A stretch of DNA of 64,000 nucleotides from Dyadobacter chenhuakuii. GTDB lineage: Bacteria > Bacteroidota > Bacteroidia > Cytophagales > Spirosomataceae. Position 1 is the stretch's first letter; each line of letters begins with the position of its first letter. Below the pieces are notes generated by a model. That model was given only the letters and a program-made list of their open reading frames with translations, was not told the origin of the DNA and searched no databases. The translations under genes and the position numbers were made by a program. The stretch covers positions 2,790,001 through 2,854,000 of the forward strand of contig NZ_CP098805.1 in the NCBI RefSeq assembly GCF_023821985.2, read 5' to 3'. This document shows positions 15,824 through 26,295 of this stretch, piece by piece.

Positions 15824-16921
15824 ATGAATCCAAACACAAAGTCTGTATTTTCGAAAATACCGAATCTGAATAAAACCCTCTCCTCTGTAATCCTCTCGGG
15901 TACGCTTCTCTTCACATTTTCATGCAAGGAAAAAAAGGACACTTTTCAGGCGAAGGGTGGCGGCGGACCTACGATCGTTGACGTCATCATTGCCAAAAGT
16001 GAAAATGTAAGCGACAAGGTCGAAGTTAACGGAACAATTGTTGCTAATGAATTTGCCGAACTCAGACCGGAAGTAAGCGGACTGCTTACATTTCTCAATG
16101 TTCCTGAGGGACAAACTGTTTCCAAAGGAACGGTGATCGCCAGGATTAATAATGCAGATTTACAGGCGCAGTTGAACCGTACAAAAGTGCAGCTCGAACT
16201 TGCAGAAACCACTGAAAAGCGATTGAAACAGCTTGTGGCCGTAAACGGCATCAACCAGGCCGATTACGATCTGGCTGTGAACCAAGTCAATACATTTAAG
16301 GCGGATATGGCTTACACGCAGGCTTTGATCGACAAAACCATTATTCGTGCGCCATTTACGGGTGTTATAGGTTTAAGAAAAGTAAGTGAAGGTTCCTACG
16401 TGACGCCAACGAACGTCCTTGCTACCATGCAGCAGCTGGCCAATCTGAGGATCGATTTTACAATTCCAGAAACCTACCAGAAATATGTAAGGAAAGGTGC
16501 CAATGTAGAAGTGCTCCTGGACCAGAATTCCGGAAAAAGAGAAAGTGCACGGATTATCGCCCTGGAACCGCAGGTTAACCAGTCTACCAGGAACATTACG
16601 GTAAGAGCTGTGCTGAATTCCGGCTCCACAAGTCCGGGTTCGTTTGCGAAAGTATATTTGAATGCGAGTACGAATAAATCCAGTATCCTGATCCCTACCA
16701 ACTGCATTATACCGGAAGCGATGGGCAAAAAGGCGGTTACCGTGAAGGGCGGAAAGGCGGTTTTTGTAGAAATCCAGACTGGTGACAGACGTGAAGAAGT
16801 AGTTGAAGTGACCAGTGGCCTGAGCGTTGGGGATACCGTAGTTGTTTCGGGCGTGTTATTTGCCCGTCCTGATGCCCCAGTGAAAGTGAGAAGCGTAAAA
16901 AGCTTGAATGCTGTGAAGTAA
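15824..16921 (+). CDS. RND efflux periplasmic adaptor (membrane fusion protein)
   Basis: 365 aa from the ATG at 15824 (MNPNTKS), which positions a lipoprotein signal ending at Cys in LFTFSCKEKKD. The domain order is that of HlyD/AcrA-type adaptors: barrel-sandwich hybrid (VEVNGTIVANEFAELRPEVS), an alpha-hairpin with QLNRTKVQLELAETTEKRLK, then IIRAPFTGVIGLRKVSEG and the beta-barrel and membrane-proximal parts. It links the inner-membrane pump and the TolC-like channel encoded next. Substrates cannot be read; multidrug or dye/lipid export is typical. Confidence 0.93.
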   Translation: MNPNTKSVFSKIPNLNKTLSSVILSGTLLFTFSCKEKKDTFQAKGGGGPTIVDVIIAKSENVSDKVEVNGTIVANEFAELRPEVSGLLTFLNVPEGQTVSKGTVIARINNADLQAQLNRTKVQLELAETTEKRLKQLVAVNGINQADYDLAVNQVNTFKADMAYTQALIDKTIIRAPFTGVIGLRKVSEGSYVTPTNVLATMQQLANLRIDFTIPETYQKYVRKGANVEVLLDQNSGKRESARIIALEPQVNQSTRNITVRAVLNSGSTSPGSFAKVYLNASTNKSSILIPTNCIIPEAMGKKAVTVKGGKAVFVEIQTGDRREEVVEVTSGLSVGDTVVVSGVLFARPDAPVKVRSVKSLNAVK

Positions 16922-16959
16922 TTACGGCGGTAGAACAACTATTTCCTTGAACCTGACCT

Positions 16960-19900
16960 ATGAACATTTCTGAATTATCATTAAAACGGCCCGTTTTGGC
17001 CGTAGTTATGAACCTGCTCATCATCCTCTTCGGTGTGGTAGGCTATAACTTTCTCTCACTCCGCGACTACCCGGCCATTGACCCGCCGGTTGTAAACGTC
17101 CGCACGAGTTACACCGGTGCGAACGCCGATATCATTGAAAGCCAGATCACTGAGCCGCTTGAAAAAAGCATCAATGGTATTCCCGGCATTAAAAGTATCA
17201 GCTCATCCAGCCAGATCGGGTCCAGTAACATTACTGTTGAATTCAACCTGGAATCGGATCTTGAAGGCGCAGCCAATGATGTTCGTGACAAAGTAAGCCA
17301 GGCGCAGCGCAACCTTCCGCAAGATGTGGACGCGCCGCCGGTGGTAAGCAAGGCGGATGCAAACAGTGATTTTATCCTGCTTCTTGCGGTTCAAAGTCCA
17401 TCCAAGGGTTTATTGGAATTGAGTGAATATGCAGAAAACGTATTGCAGCAAAGTCTTCAAACCATTGACGGCGTAAGTGCCATCAATATTTTCGGGCAAA
17501 AGCGTTATGCCATGCGCATCTGGCTTGATCCGGATAAAATGAGCGCCTATGGCATCTCTTTCAATGATATTTCAACAACATTAAGCTCTGAAAACGTCGA
17601 GTTACCGGCGGGAAAGATTTACGGAGCCAACACCGAGCTGACCATCAGGACAATGGGCCGGCTTACCAGCGAAAAAGAATTCAGCGATCTCGTTATCAGA
17701 AATGACAGTGCAGGGATTGTGCGTCTGGCTAATGTTGCAAAAGTAGAGCTTGGCCCTGAAAATGAGGAACAAAGCTGGAAATACAACGGTATGTACGCCG
17801 TTGGTCTGGCTGTAATCCCGCAACCGGGAGCCAACTATGTTGAGATTTCAGATGAGTTCAACAAAAGGCTTGCAGAGATCCAAAAATCAAATAAATCGGA
17901 CATTACCTTCAATGTTCTCCTGGATAACACGCGACTGGTTCGTCAGTCTATCCTGGAAGTTGAGGAAACCCTGCTGATCGCGTTTTCACTCGTGGTAATC
18001 GTTATCTTGTTCTTTTTCAGGAGCTTCATCGTTGCTGTCCGGCCATTGATTGATATTCCGATATCGCTGGTTGCGACGTTCTTTATCATGTATCTGTTCG
18101 GGTTTTCAATAAATATATTGACCCTTCTAGGCATTGTACTGGCAACAGGACTCGTGGTGGATGATGGAATTGTAGTCACGGAAAACATTTTCCGAAAGCT
18201 TGAAAGCGGCCTTCCGATAAGGCAGGCTGCATTGGAAGGAAGCCGCGAGATTTTCTTTGCTGTAATTTCTACCTCGCTTACCCTTGCCGTTGTGTTCCTG
18301 CCCGTTATTTTCCTCGAAGGTTTTGTCGGCAGTCTGTTCAGGGAATTTGGTATCGTCGTGGCTTCCGCGGTTTTGATCTCAGCATTCGTTTCGCTTACGA
18401 TCACCCCGGTTTTGAATGTGTTTTTAAATCGTAAAAGTGCAGGCCATGGCTGGTTCTACAATAAGACAGAGCCATTTTTCACAGGAATGGAAGATGGATA
18501 CAACCGGTCACTGCGCGGCTTTATGAAGGCACGCTGGCTTGCCTGGGTTTTGGTGGCCGCCTGCGGTGTGCTTATTTATTTTACCTACACCAACTTACAA
18601 AGTGAGCTGGCACCAATGGAAGATAGGAACAGCATCCGTTTCAACCTCTCGGCGCCGGAAGGAACCAGTTTTGACCAGATGCAAGGCGTTTCGGATCAGT
18701 TATCAAACTTCCTGAACGATTCCATTCCCGAAAAAGCATTCACATTCTCCGCAACCCCGGGCTTTGGCGGTGGCGGTGTAAACAGCGGCACGGCAAGGAT
18801 TGGCCTTGTCCCGGCTGGCGAGCGTAAGAAAAGCCAGAACGACCTGGCTCAGGAAATCAATAAGAAGCTGGCGCGTTTCAATGATGCGCGGATTTTCGCA
18901 ACTCAGGAACAAACCATTGCCGTTGGCCAGGGCTCACGGGGCGGCTTACCCGTTCAGTTTGTATTACAAAACCTTGATTTCAACAAGATTTTTGAAGTAT
19001 TACCCAAATTCCTGGAAGAAGCGCGGCAAGATCCGACATTCCAGAATGTGGACGTGAACTTGAAATTCAACAAACCTGAGATCCGGCTTACGATTGACCG
19101 CTTGAAGGCAAGAGATCTTGGATTGTCGACAACAGACGTTGCCGGTGCGATCCAATCTGCATTTAGCGGAAGACGACTTGCCTATTTCATCATGAACGGC
19201 CAGCAATATCAGGTAATCGGCCAGGTGGAGCGTTCCGAACGGAACAAGCCTGCTGATATTTCAAAACTTTACGTGCGGAATAACCGGGGTGAAAATATTC
19301 CGTTGACGGCCGTTGTTCAGATGAAAGAAGAAAGCGGCCCGCCTACGATTTATCACTATAATCGTTACAAGAGCGCAACGGTTTCTGCATCATTAGTGGA
19401 GGGAAAAACCATCGGCGACGGTGTGGCCGCTATGCGCAGGATTGCCGCAAAACTGCTGGACGAATCATTCCAGACGTCACTGACAGGCTCTTCGCGTGAC
19501 TTTGAAGAAAGCTCGTCAAACACCAGCTTCGCATTTGGATTAGCATTACTGCTTGTGTATCTGGTGCTTGCAGGACAGTTTGAAAGCTTTACAGATCCAT
19601 TTATCATCATGATTACCGTGCCGCTTGCGTTAGCGGGTGCATTGCTAAGCTTGTATCTTTTTGGTCTCACGATCAATATATTCTCTCAGATCGGGATGAT
19701 CATGCTCATTGGCTTGGTAACCAAAAACGGGATCCTGATCGTGGAGTTTGCCAACCAGAAACGGGAACAGGGAATGGGAAGAATGGCCGCCGCCGTGGAA
19801 TCTGCCACACAGCGTTTACGACCGATTCTTATGACGAGCCTTGCCACGGCCTTCGGAGCATTGCCGATTGCGCTTAGCCTGGGTGCTGCTGCCACGAGCC

Positions 19901-20055
19901 GCGTTCCGCTGGGTGTGGTTATCGTGGGAGGGTTAATGTTCTCGCTGATCCTGACATTGTTTGTGATCCCGGCGGTTTATACGTTCATCTCACCGAAAAA
20001 CCACAAAATGACCGAAGAACAGAAAATGGCAGAAGAGCTGGCTGTTCAGCATTAA
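16960..20055 (+). CDS. RND efflux permease (HAE1/AcrB-like)
   Basis: 1031 aa, full length for the family, with 12 predicted membrane helices and two large periplasmic loops. The N terminus MNISELSLKRPVLAVVMNLL is typical. The proton-relay Asp pair lies in LATGLVVDDGIVVTENIFRK. The second repeat ends with GLVTKNGILIVEFAN and the usual RPILMTSLATAFGALPIAL. It works as a trimer with the preceding adaptor (38-base gap) and the following outer-membrane protein (45-base gap). Confidence 0.96.
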   Translation: MNISELSLKRPVLAVVMNLLIILFGVVGYNFLSLRDYPAIDPPVVNVRTSYTGANADIIESQITEPLEKSINGIPGIKSISSSSQIGSSNITVEFNLESDLEGAANDVRDKVSQAQRNLPQDVDAPPVVSKADANSDFILLLAVQSPSKGLLELSEYAENVLQQSLQTIDGVSAINIFGQKRYAMRIWLDPDKMSAYGISFNDISTTLSSENVELPAGKIYGANTELTIRTMGRLTSEKEFSDLVIRNDSAGIVRLANVAKVELGPENEEQSWKYNGMYAVGLAVIPQPGANYVEISDEFNKRLAEIQKSNKSDITFNVLLDNTRLVRQSILEVEETLLIAFSLVVIVILFFFRSFIVAVRPLIDIPISLVATFFIMYLFGFSINILTLLGIVLATGLVVDDGIVVTENIFRKLESGLPIRQAALEGSREIFFAVISTSLTLAVVFLPVIFLEGFVGSLFREFGIVVASAVLISAFVSLTITPVLNVFLNRKSAGHGWFYNKTEPFFTGMEDGYNRSLRGFMKARWLAWVLVAACGVLIYFTYTNLQSELAPMEDRNSIRFNLSAPEGTSFDQMQGVSDQLSNFLNDSIPEKAFTFSATPGFGGGGVNSGTARIGLVPAGERKKSQNDLAQEINKKLARFNDARIFATQEQTIAVGQGSRGGLPVQFVLQNLDFNKIFEVLPKFLEEARQDPTFQNVDVNLKFNKPEIRLTIDRLKARDLGLSTTDVAGAIQSAFSGRRLAYFIMNGQQYQVIGQVERSERNKPADISKLYVRNNRGENIPLTAVVQMKEESGPPTIYHYNRYKSATVSASLVEGKTIGDGVAAMRRIAAKLLDESFQTSLTGSSRDFEESSSNTSFAFGLALLLVYLVLAGQFESFTDPFIIMITVPLALAGALLSLYLFGLTINIFSQIGMIMLIGLVTKNGILIVEFANQKREQGMGRMAAAVESATQRLRPILMTSLATAFGALPIALSLGAAATSRVPLGVVIVGGLMFSLILTLFVIPAVYTFISPKNHKMTEEQKMAEELAVQH

Positions 20056-20100
20056 CAGCCATTTTTCCTGAAATATTTATAAATCAACTATTGTCTTTGC

Positions 20101-21429
20101 ATGAACCCGCTCCTGATTTTGAAATGTAAGAAAAACCTTTTGCTAATGCTCCTGCTGGTCAGCAGCAGCGCGTTTTCCATGCAGGCCGACAGCCTTACGA
20201 TCACCTTGGAAGACGCGATCGCGACGGCTTTAAAGAATAATTACGAAATAGAAATCGCCAAAAACAATGTGGAAGCCAACACGCTGCTCAACAATTATGG
20301 CGTTGCCGGAGGCCTACCGCTGGTGACAGCTCAGGCTTCCAATACAGAACAGATCACACAGGTCAATCAAAAGTTAACGGACGGAACTGAGATCAATCGG
20401 AATGCTGCAGCAGGTAACAACACCCAGGCCAGCTTGAATGCTGGTATTTTGTTATACAATGGTAAAAGGGTTGTTTCCACAAAAAAACGTCTGGCCGAGC
20501 TGCAATATCAAAGCACAGAGCTGCTTAACTCTCAGATTCAGAACACAATAGCTTTGGTAATGACGAGTTATTATGATGTCGTGCGCCAATTGAGTTACCT
20601 GAATACGGTACGAACTTCGATCCAAGCTTCCGAAAAACGACTTGAAATCCTGAAAGTGCGCAAAGAAGCGGGAATGGCTAATAATGCAGATCTTTTTCAA
20701 GCCGAAATCGATTTAAATACATTAAACCAGACATTTCTGGACCAGCTGAATGTAGCCCAGGTCGCCAAAACCGAACTGCTTCGCATCCTGACGCTCGATC
20801 CGAAATCGGCGGTAAGCATTAAGGATACAATTATGGTTGACAATACGCTTAAACTTGACGCCATTCTGGACCGGATTGCGGCGAATGCAGACGTGAAAGC
20901 AGCGGATCATCAAATCCGCATCAACGAGTTGATCGTCCGCGAAACGGCTGCGTTAAGATACCCGACCGTGCGGTTCAACACGGCTTACAACTTTTCCAGA
21001 AACCAAACTGCCGCCGGTTTTACCTTGCTGAACAGGGTTGCAGGTCCTAATGCAGGCCTCACGCTCGCTATCCCGATTTACAACGGTTCGGCGTTTAAAA
21101 GACAGCAGCAGGTTGCGGAAATTAACACGGAAAGCGCCAAGTTGCAACGAAGCTCTATTGTCCGCGATTACAATGCAGGTGCAGTGAAAATGTATCAGAC
21201 TTTCCTGACTTCGCTCGAACAACTTGAAACACAAAAACGCAACTTTAACCTGGCAAAACAGCTCTTGGATCTTACATTACAACGTTTTGAACTGATCCAG
21301 GCAACAATCATCGATGTGCGTGAGGCCCAGCGGAGTTTTGAAGATGCCGGTTACCGGATGATCAACCTGAATTATGCAGCCAAAGCAGCCGAAATCGAGC
21401 TAAAACGGCTTAGTAACACATTGCAATAG
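20101..21429 (+). CDS. TolC family outer-membrane efflux protein
   Basis: 442 aa with a signal peptide (LLMLLLVSSSAFSMQA) and two repeats of the OEP fold: ITLEDAIATALKNNYEIEIA at the start of the first, AADHQIRINELIVRETAALRYPTVRF in the second. It forms a trimeric channel through the outer membrane and periplasm and completes the tripartite pump. A good terminator follows. Confidence 0.94.
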   Translation: MNPLLILKCKKNLLLMLLLVSSSAFSMQADSLTITLEDAIATALKNNYEIEIAKNNVEANTLLNNYGVAGGLPLVTAQASNTEQITQVNQKLTDGTEINRNAAAGNNTQASLNAGILLYNGKRVVSTKKRLAELQYQSTELLNSQIQNTIALVMTSYYDVVRQLSYLNTVRTSIQASEKRLEILKVRKEAGMANNADLFQAEIDLNTLNQTFLDQLNVAQVAKTELLRILTLDPKSAVSIKDTIMVDNTLKLDAILDRIAANADVKAADHQIRINELIVRETAALRYPTVRFNTAYNFSRNQTAAGFTLLNRVAGPNAGLTLAIPIYNGSAFKRQQQVAEINTESAKLQRSSIVRDYNAGAVKMYQTFLTSLEQLETQKRNFNLAKQLLDLTLQRFELIQATIIDVREAQRSFEDAGYRMINLNYAAKAAEIELKRLSNTLQ

Positions 21430-21454
21430 CATTTGAATCTCATTTTTGATTAAA

Positions 21455-21487
21455 GGGCTGGCTATCAAATAGTCAGCCTTTTCTTTT
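21455..21487 (+). terminator. Terminator of RND efflux operon
   Basis: GGCTGGCTAT and ATAGTCAGCC (one G-T pair) flank a short CAA loop and are followed by TTTTCTTTTT. Confidence 0.8.
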
Positions 21488-21608
21488 TGCGCCGGAAGAA
21501 GCGTTGGTGGCATAGGTTTTTCTCCTTTTTGTTTATCGAGATTAAAAAGAAATTAAACCTTTCATCATCTCGCCCATCTAACAAACTTACTTCCTTCAAC
21601 TTAACATC

Positions 21609-24014
21609 ATGAGAAATTTCCGGCTCCCCTTTTTGCTATTGCTTTTGATCAACCTGCAATGTTTTGCACAGGAAGAGCCAGCGGAGCCTTTCTTAATTAA
21701 AGGCAAATTGGAGGATGGGGATAAGAATCCGGTCCTGTTTGCCAATGTCGCACTCTATTCTGCAAAGGATTCCAGCCTCGCAGGCGGCATTGCTTCTGAC
21801 GATAAAGGCCTTTTCGAATTTCCTGCTGCACCGGGAAATTATTTTCTCAAAATCACGTATCTCACTTTGGATGAGAAGATTGTCCCCAATGTGAATGTGG
21901 CCAGCCAGAACCTGGACCTTGGAATAATTTCACTTCAATCGAATTCAAAAGTTTTGGAAGAGGTGCTCGTGCGCGGGGAAAAAAGCCAGATGGAATTGCA
22001 GCTCGACAAACGTGTTTTTAATGTTGGAAAAGACCTCAGCAACATAGGAAGCAATGCATCGGACATCTTGAATAATATGCCTTCGGTAACTGTTGATGTG
22101 GAAGGAAATGTAGCATTAAGGGGAAGCGGTAACGTCCGGATTCTGATCGATGGAAAGCAATCGGGCATGATCGGCTTAAACCCGGCAGAAGCGCTGCGGC
22201 AGATTCCCGGCGACCTGATCGAGAGCATTGAGATCATTACCAATCCTTCCTCGCGTTATGATGCGGAAGGCGAAGTCGGCATCCTGAACATTGTGATGAA
22301 GAAAAATATCCGTTACGGATTAAATGGTTCGTTTACGGCGACTGCCGGTTATCCCTCCAATTTCGGCGGCTCTTTCAATCTTAATTATCGGCGTAAAAAG
22401 GTGAATCTAATTGCTAATTACGGCTTAATGTATCGCGAAGGGCCAGGCAGGGGCAATTCGCGCCAGGAATATAACAGCTCGGATACTAGTTTTGTGTACG
22501 AGCAACGTTCGGCGCGGACGCGCTCGGGGACTTCCAACAACTTTATGGTTGGCCTGGATTATTTTCTGAATAATTTTAACACGGTTACAGCGACAGTTTC
22601 TTACCGTAAGTCCATGAATAACAACAGGTCACAGCTGGATTACATGGATTATGATTTTAACAATGTGCTGACACAAACCGTTACGCGTACGGAAAGAGAA
22701 ACCGAGCCAAGAACGAACATTGAGGCAGCATTGAATTATGAAAAGAAATTTGACAAAAAGGGACAAAGCCTGTCATTCAATTCCAAATACATCATTAGTG
22801 ACGAAACGGAATCCGCTCGTTACCGGGAGTTTTCAAATCTAGATCCCACCGGCATTATGCAGCGTGCATATAATACCGAAGATGAAAAGACATTCCTTGC
22901 ACAGCTTGATTACATTCAACCCATTGGGAAGGATGGAAAAATAGAAGCGGGACTAAAAACGTCCATCCGGTTACTGGACAATGATTTCTCAGTGCATCAG
23001 CAGGACGAGCAGATGGATTGGATTATTCTGGACCAGTATGATAACCGGTTTGCTTACGACGAAAAAATCCATGCAGGTTATGTCATGGCCAGCAATCAGT
23101 TTGGAAAAGTGTTTGTTCAAGCGGGGTTAAGAGGAGAATATTCGGACATTACTACGGAGCTTAAAAAGACGAATCAGCGCAATCACCGAGGCTATTTCAA
23201 TCTTTTTCCAAGCATTCATACGTCATACAAAGTTGCTGATGCGCAAACTGTTCAGCTGAGTTACAGTTACCGCCTGAGCCGTCCTAATTTCCGCGACCTC
23301 CTACCCTTCTCCAATTTCAGCGATTCCCGCGTATTCCGCGCCGGTAATCCATTGCTGAATCCAGAATTTACACATTCGTTTGAAGCCGGACATTTGCTGA
23401 ATATGCCAAAAGGCTCATTGCTGTCCAGCATTTACTATCGTCACCGGCTGGGCGTTGTGGAGAACATTACTTCCGTTGATTCCACGGGTTTTACCACCAT
23501 TACACCTATCAATCTTTCTACCGGCGATTCCTATGGATTTGAATTTAACCTGACTTATGACCCGGCTCCCTGGTGGAAACTGACCGGAAACGCGAACATT
23601 TTCAGGGCCATTAATGAAGGTTTTTACCAGGATAAGGCTTTAAAAAGCGACACTTATTCCTGGACAAGCCGGTTTTCATCAAGGGTTACATTGTTTAAAT
23701 CTGTTGATTTTCAGTCTTCATTCAATTACCGTGCACCGCGCAAAACAACGCAGGGACGCGATCTGGCCATTTATTTTATTGATCTCGGGCTTTCCAAAGA
23801 CATTCTCAAAGGCAGAGGAACCGTTACCGCCAGCGTGCGTGATCTGCTTAATTCTCAGAAAAGACGCAGCATTGTCGAGAATGCAGGTTACTATTCCCGT
23901 TCGGAGTTCCAGTGGCGTGCAAGGCAGTTTTTGGTAACATTTGCCTACCGCCTCAACCGCTCCAAAGAGAAGGAAAGAATGGATAACAAAGGCGGCGAAG
24001 GTGAAGAAGACTAA
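21609..24014 (+). CDS. TonB-dependent receptor, outer-membrane beta-barrel family
   Basis: 801 aa. A signal peptide (FLLLLLINLQCFA) is followed by a carboxypeptidase-regulatory-like Ig fold (residues about 30-115), a plug domain (VLVRGEKSQMELQLDKRVFN, IRILIDGKQSG, SIEIITNPSSRYDAEG) and a C-terminal beta barrel of the OMP_b-brl_3 type. No SusD partner lies next to it, so it is more likely a metal, peptide or general receptor than a polysaccharide-utilisation component. Ligand unknown. It is separated from the RND operon by a terminator. Confidence 0.9.
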   Translation: MRNFRLPFLLLLLINLQCFAQEEPAEPFLIKGKLEDGDKNPVLFANVALYSAKDSSLAGGIASDDKGLFEFPAAPGNYFLKITYLTLDEKIVPNVNVASQNLDLGIISLQSNSKVLEEVLVRGEKSQMELQLDKRVFNVGKDLSNIGSNASDILNNMPSVTVDVEGNVALRGSGNVRILIDGKQSGMIGLNPAEALRQIPGDLIESIEIITNPSSRYDAEGEVGILNIVMKKNIRYGLNGSFTATAGYPSNFGGSFNLNYRRKKVNLIANYGLMYREGPGRGNSRQEYNSSDTSFVYEQRSARTRSGTSNNFMVGLDYFLNNFNTVTATVSYRKSMNNNRSQLDYMDYDFNNVLTQTVTRTERETEPRTNIEAALNYEKKFDKKGQSLSFNSKYIISDETESARYREFSNLDPTGIMQRAYNTEDEKTFLAQLDYIQPIGKDGKIEAGLKTSIRLLDNDFSVHQQDEQMDWIILDQYDNRFAYDEKIHAGYVMASNQFGKVFVQAGLRGEYSDITTELKKTNQRNHRGYFNLFPSIHTSYKVADAQTVQLSYSYRLSRPNFRDLLPFSNFSDSRVFRAGNPLLNPEFTHSFEAGHLLNMPKGSLLSSIYYRHRLGVVENITSVDSTGFTTITPINLSTGDSYGFEFNLTYDPAPWWKLTGNANIFRAINEGFYQDKALKSDTYSWTSRFSSRVTLFKSVDFQSSFNYRAPRKTTQGRDLAIYFIDLGLSKDILKGRGTVTASVRDLLNSQKRRSIVENAGYYSRSEFQWRARQFLVTFAYRLNRSKEKERMDNKGGEGEED

Positions 24015-24032
24015 TCCTACGGTTGAAAACCG

Positions 24033-24040
24033 TACATTTG
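24033..24040 (+). promoter_or_regulatory. -7 box for S1-domain gene
   Basis: TACATTTG fits TAnnTTTG and lies 23 bases upstream of the ATG at 24064; no TTG at the usual distance. Confidence 0.45.
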
Positions 24041-24063
24041 CGCAAACTTTTGTACAATAGCGA

Positions 24064-24903
24064 ATGCTTTTTATAGGAAAATACAATCACCTCACCATTG
24101 AGCGCTTAACCAGCGTCGGCATGTTCCTGAGTGATGTCGAGGGCGAAGAAGTGCTTTTACCCAATCAATATTTAACGGATGAAATGCAGATCGGCGACAC
24201 CATTAAGGTGTTCGTTTACCTGGATTCCGAAGACCGTCCCGTAGCGACCACGGAAACACCGAAAATCATCCGCAATCAGTTTGCTTTTCTGGAAGTAACG
24301 GATGTTACGGAACATGGCGCTTTTATGGATTGGGGTTTAATTAAAGACCTTTTCGTGCCGTTCCGCGAACAAAGCACACCGATGCAGCTCGGAGAATGGC
24401 ACGTCGTGTTCCTTTATCTCGACCAAAAATCTTCGCGCCTGATTGCATCCACCAAGATCGACCGTTTTCTTGAAAACGAAAGACTTACAGTTGCCGAAGG
24501 CGATGAAGTGGATCTGCTGATCTTTTCAAAATCGGATCTGGGTTACAACGCCATTGTGAATCAATATCACAAAGGTTTGATCTACGCGAATGAAGTTTTC
24601 CGCGACATTCATGTTGGCGATTCGTTAAGGGGTTATGTCAAAAAAATAAGGGAAGAAAATAAGCTGGACCTCAGCCTGCAAAAAACCGGTTATGAAGTGG
24701 TTGAACCGACTGCACAGGCTATTTTGGACCAACTAAAAAAAGCGAACGGTTTCCTGAATTTATCGGATAACAGCTCGCCGGAGGATATTTACAAGAAATT
24801 ACAGATCAGCAAAAAAGTCTTCAAAAAGGCGATCGGTGGACTTTACAGACAAGGCCTGATCAAGATCGGTGATGACGGCATTAGGCTGGTTGTAGAAGAT
24901 TAA
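24064..24903 (+). CDS. CvfB-like S1-domain RNA-binding protein
   Basis: 279 aa. The three tandem S1-like OB folds plus a C-terminal winged helix match CvfB/YitL: first S1 about 1-65, second about 70-135 (VTDVTEHGAFMDWGLIKDLF), third about 140-210 (GYVKKIREENKLDLSLQ), and the wHTH at about 225-279 (DIYKKLQISKKVFKKAIGGL). CvfB affects virulence gene expression in Staphylococcus through RNA binding; the role in Bacteroidota is unknown. It is a single-gene unit ending in a bidirectional terminator. Confidence 0.9.
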   Translation: MLFIGKYNHLTIERLTSVGMFLSDVEGEEVLLPNQYLTDEMQIGDTIKVFVYLDSEDRPVATTETPKIIRNQFAFLEVTDVTEHGAFMDWGLIKDLFVPFREQSTPMQLGEWHVVFLYLDQKSSRLIASTKIDRFLENERLTVAEGDEVDLLIFSKSDLGYNAIVNQYHKGLIYANEVFRDIHVGDSLRGYVKKIREENKLDLSLQKTGYEVVEPTAQAILDQLKKANGFLNLSDNSSPEDIYKKLQISKKVFKKAIGGLYRQGLIKIGDDGIRLVVED

Positions 24904-24910
24904 AACAAAA

Positions 24911-24938
24911 ATGCCGGCTTGTGACCGGCATTTTTTTT
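24911..24938. terminator. Bidirectional terminator between converging genes
   Basis: ATGCCGG (24911-24917) and CCGGCAT (24925-24931) form a perfect 7-bp stem; eight Ts follow on the plus strand and five on the minus strand. It serves both the S1 gene and the amidohydrolase gene whose stop is at 24940. Confidence 0.85.
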
Positions 24939-24939
24939 G

Positions 24940-26262
24940 TCATTTCTTCCCGTATTTGACTTTATACTTTTCGTAAAGCCGCTTCTGTTTATCGTCCAAG
25001 TTCACTTTCCCGCCCTTAATAAAGGCCATCTGGATCACATTGCCGCGCATATCCAGCATATCTCCTGCCGTCACGAGGAACGAAGCCTGTTTCCCTTTTT
25101 CCAATGTTCCTACCAGTTTGTCAGCGCCGATGATTTCAGCAGCATTTTTGGTAACAAATTGCAATGCTTCCTCTGGCGTCACATTGCCAAATCCTGACGA
25201 CGTCCCCGCCAGAAAAGCCAGGTTACGCGTCCGCCACCATTCGTCCGCATACGTGATCGCCACTTTTACGCCTGCTTTGTGCAACATGCCGGGCAGCTCG
25301 TAAGGCAGGTAAACCTGTTCATCCACACGGCCGGGCAGGCGGTGCGTAGGGTTCAGAACCACGGGAATCTGGTTTTCTTTTAGGAAAGCAGCGACTTTGT
25401 AAGACTCATCGCCGCCTACGATCACGATTTTTTTCACCCCGTTTTCCTTCGCAAAATTTACAGCTTCAATAATGTCCTTCCCATACTCCGCACGAATGTA
25501 CAAATTGGCCGAGCCATCAAAAAGCGGCTTCATCGCAGCCAGGCGCAGGTTCACAGAACCGGGCGACTGCGTTTCCGCATAAGCTCTCGCATCCGCAAAT
25601 GTGGAACGGAAGACATTAATGGCCTCAGCGCGCTTGTCATTTCTCTTAACCGAAACAGTGAAATCTTCATAATTAAAACTGCTCGACAAAAATGGCGGCC
25701 AGCTCAGCCAGATGCCATCGTCCTTGACCAAAACCGCATCTTCCCAGTTCCAGCCATCGCTGTAAAAAACAGAGGAGGAGCCGGAAATCACGCCGCCCTG
25801 CGGCACAGCTTGCGAAAGCAGAATGCCGTTGCCGCGCAAGGTAGGGATCACTTCGGAATCGGTGTTGTAAGCCACCAGCGCGCGAACGTGCGGGTTGATC
25901 TGGCCGACTTCGTTATAATCCAAAGTGGCCCTTACCGAAGCAATTTCCTGCAAACCAACGGTCGTGTTGAGCGAAATTATGCCTGGATAAATGTGCTTTC
26001 CCTTGGCATCGATCACCTCGGCGCCATTGCCACCGGAAAAAGATCCCGTGGTGCCCACTGCCGTGATAATTCCGTTATCGAAGGCAATGGAGCCGTTTTC
26101 AATCACCTGTCCGTCGCCCACGTGAATGGTTGCGCCGGTGACGAGGATCATTTTTGTTTGTTTGACTGCCGGAGCCGGGTTTTGCGCGTTTCCGGTGGTG
26201 ACGCATGCGGCAATGCCCAGCAGCAAGCCTGTCATCCGGCGCTTAATGTTATGTTTTATCAT
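24940..26262 (-). CDS. Secreted amidohydrolase-family protein with degenerate metal site
   Basis: 440 aa with a signal peptide (GLLLGIAACVTTGNA). The fold is amidohydrolase-like: an N-terminal beta-sandwich part (ILVTGATIHVGDGQVIENGS), the barrel start at KHIYPGIISLNTTVGLQEI and the C-terminal LEKGKQASFLVTAGDMLDM. The usual HxH metal motif after the PG is replaced by SLNTTVG, so the normal metal centre cannot form; the protein may be catalytically dead or use a different chemistry. It lies 33 bases downstream of a larger two-domain relative and is probably in the same operon. Imidazolonepropionase-like is the nearest label. Confidence 0.8.
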   Translation of the reverse strand: MIKHNIKRRMTGLLLGIAACVTTGNAQNPAPAVKQTKMILVTGATIHVGDGQVIENGSIAFDNGIITAVGTTGSFSGGNGAEVIDAKGKHIYPGIISLNTTVGLQEIASVRATLDYNEVGQINPHVRALVAYNTDSEVIPTLRGNGILLSQAVPQGGVISGSSSVFYSDGWNWEDAVLVKDDGIWLSWPPFLSSSFNYEDFTVSVKRNDKRAEAINVFRSTFADARAYAETQSPGSVNLRLAAMKPLFDGSANLYIRAEYGKDIIEAVNFAKENGVKKIVIVGGDESYKVAAFLKENQIPVVLNPTHRLPGRVDEQVYLPYELPGMLHKAGVKVAITYADEWWRTRNLAFLAGTSSGFGNVTPEEALQFVTKNAAEIIGADKLVGTLEKGKQASFLVTAGDMLDMRGNVIQMAFIKGGKVNLDDKQKRLYEKYKVKYGKK

Positions 26263-26295
26263 GATAATGAGTTGAAATCCTGATGATTAAGAAGA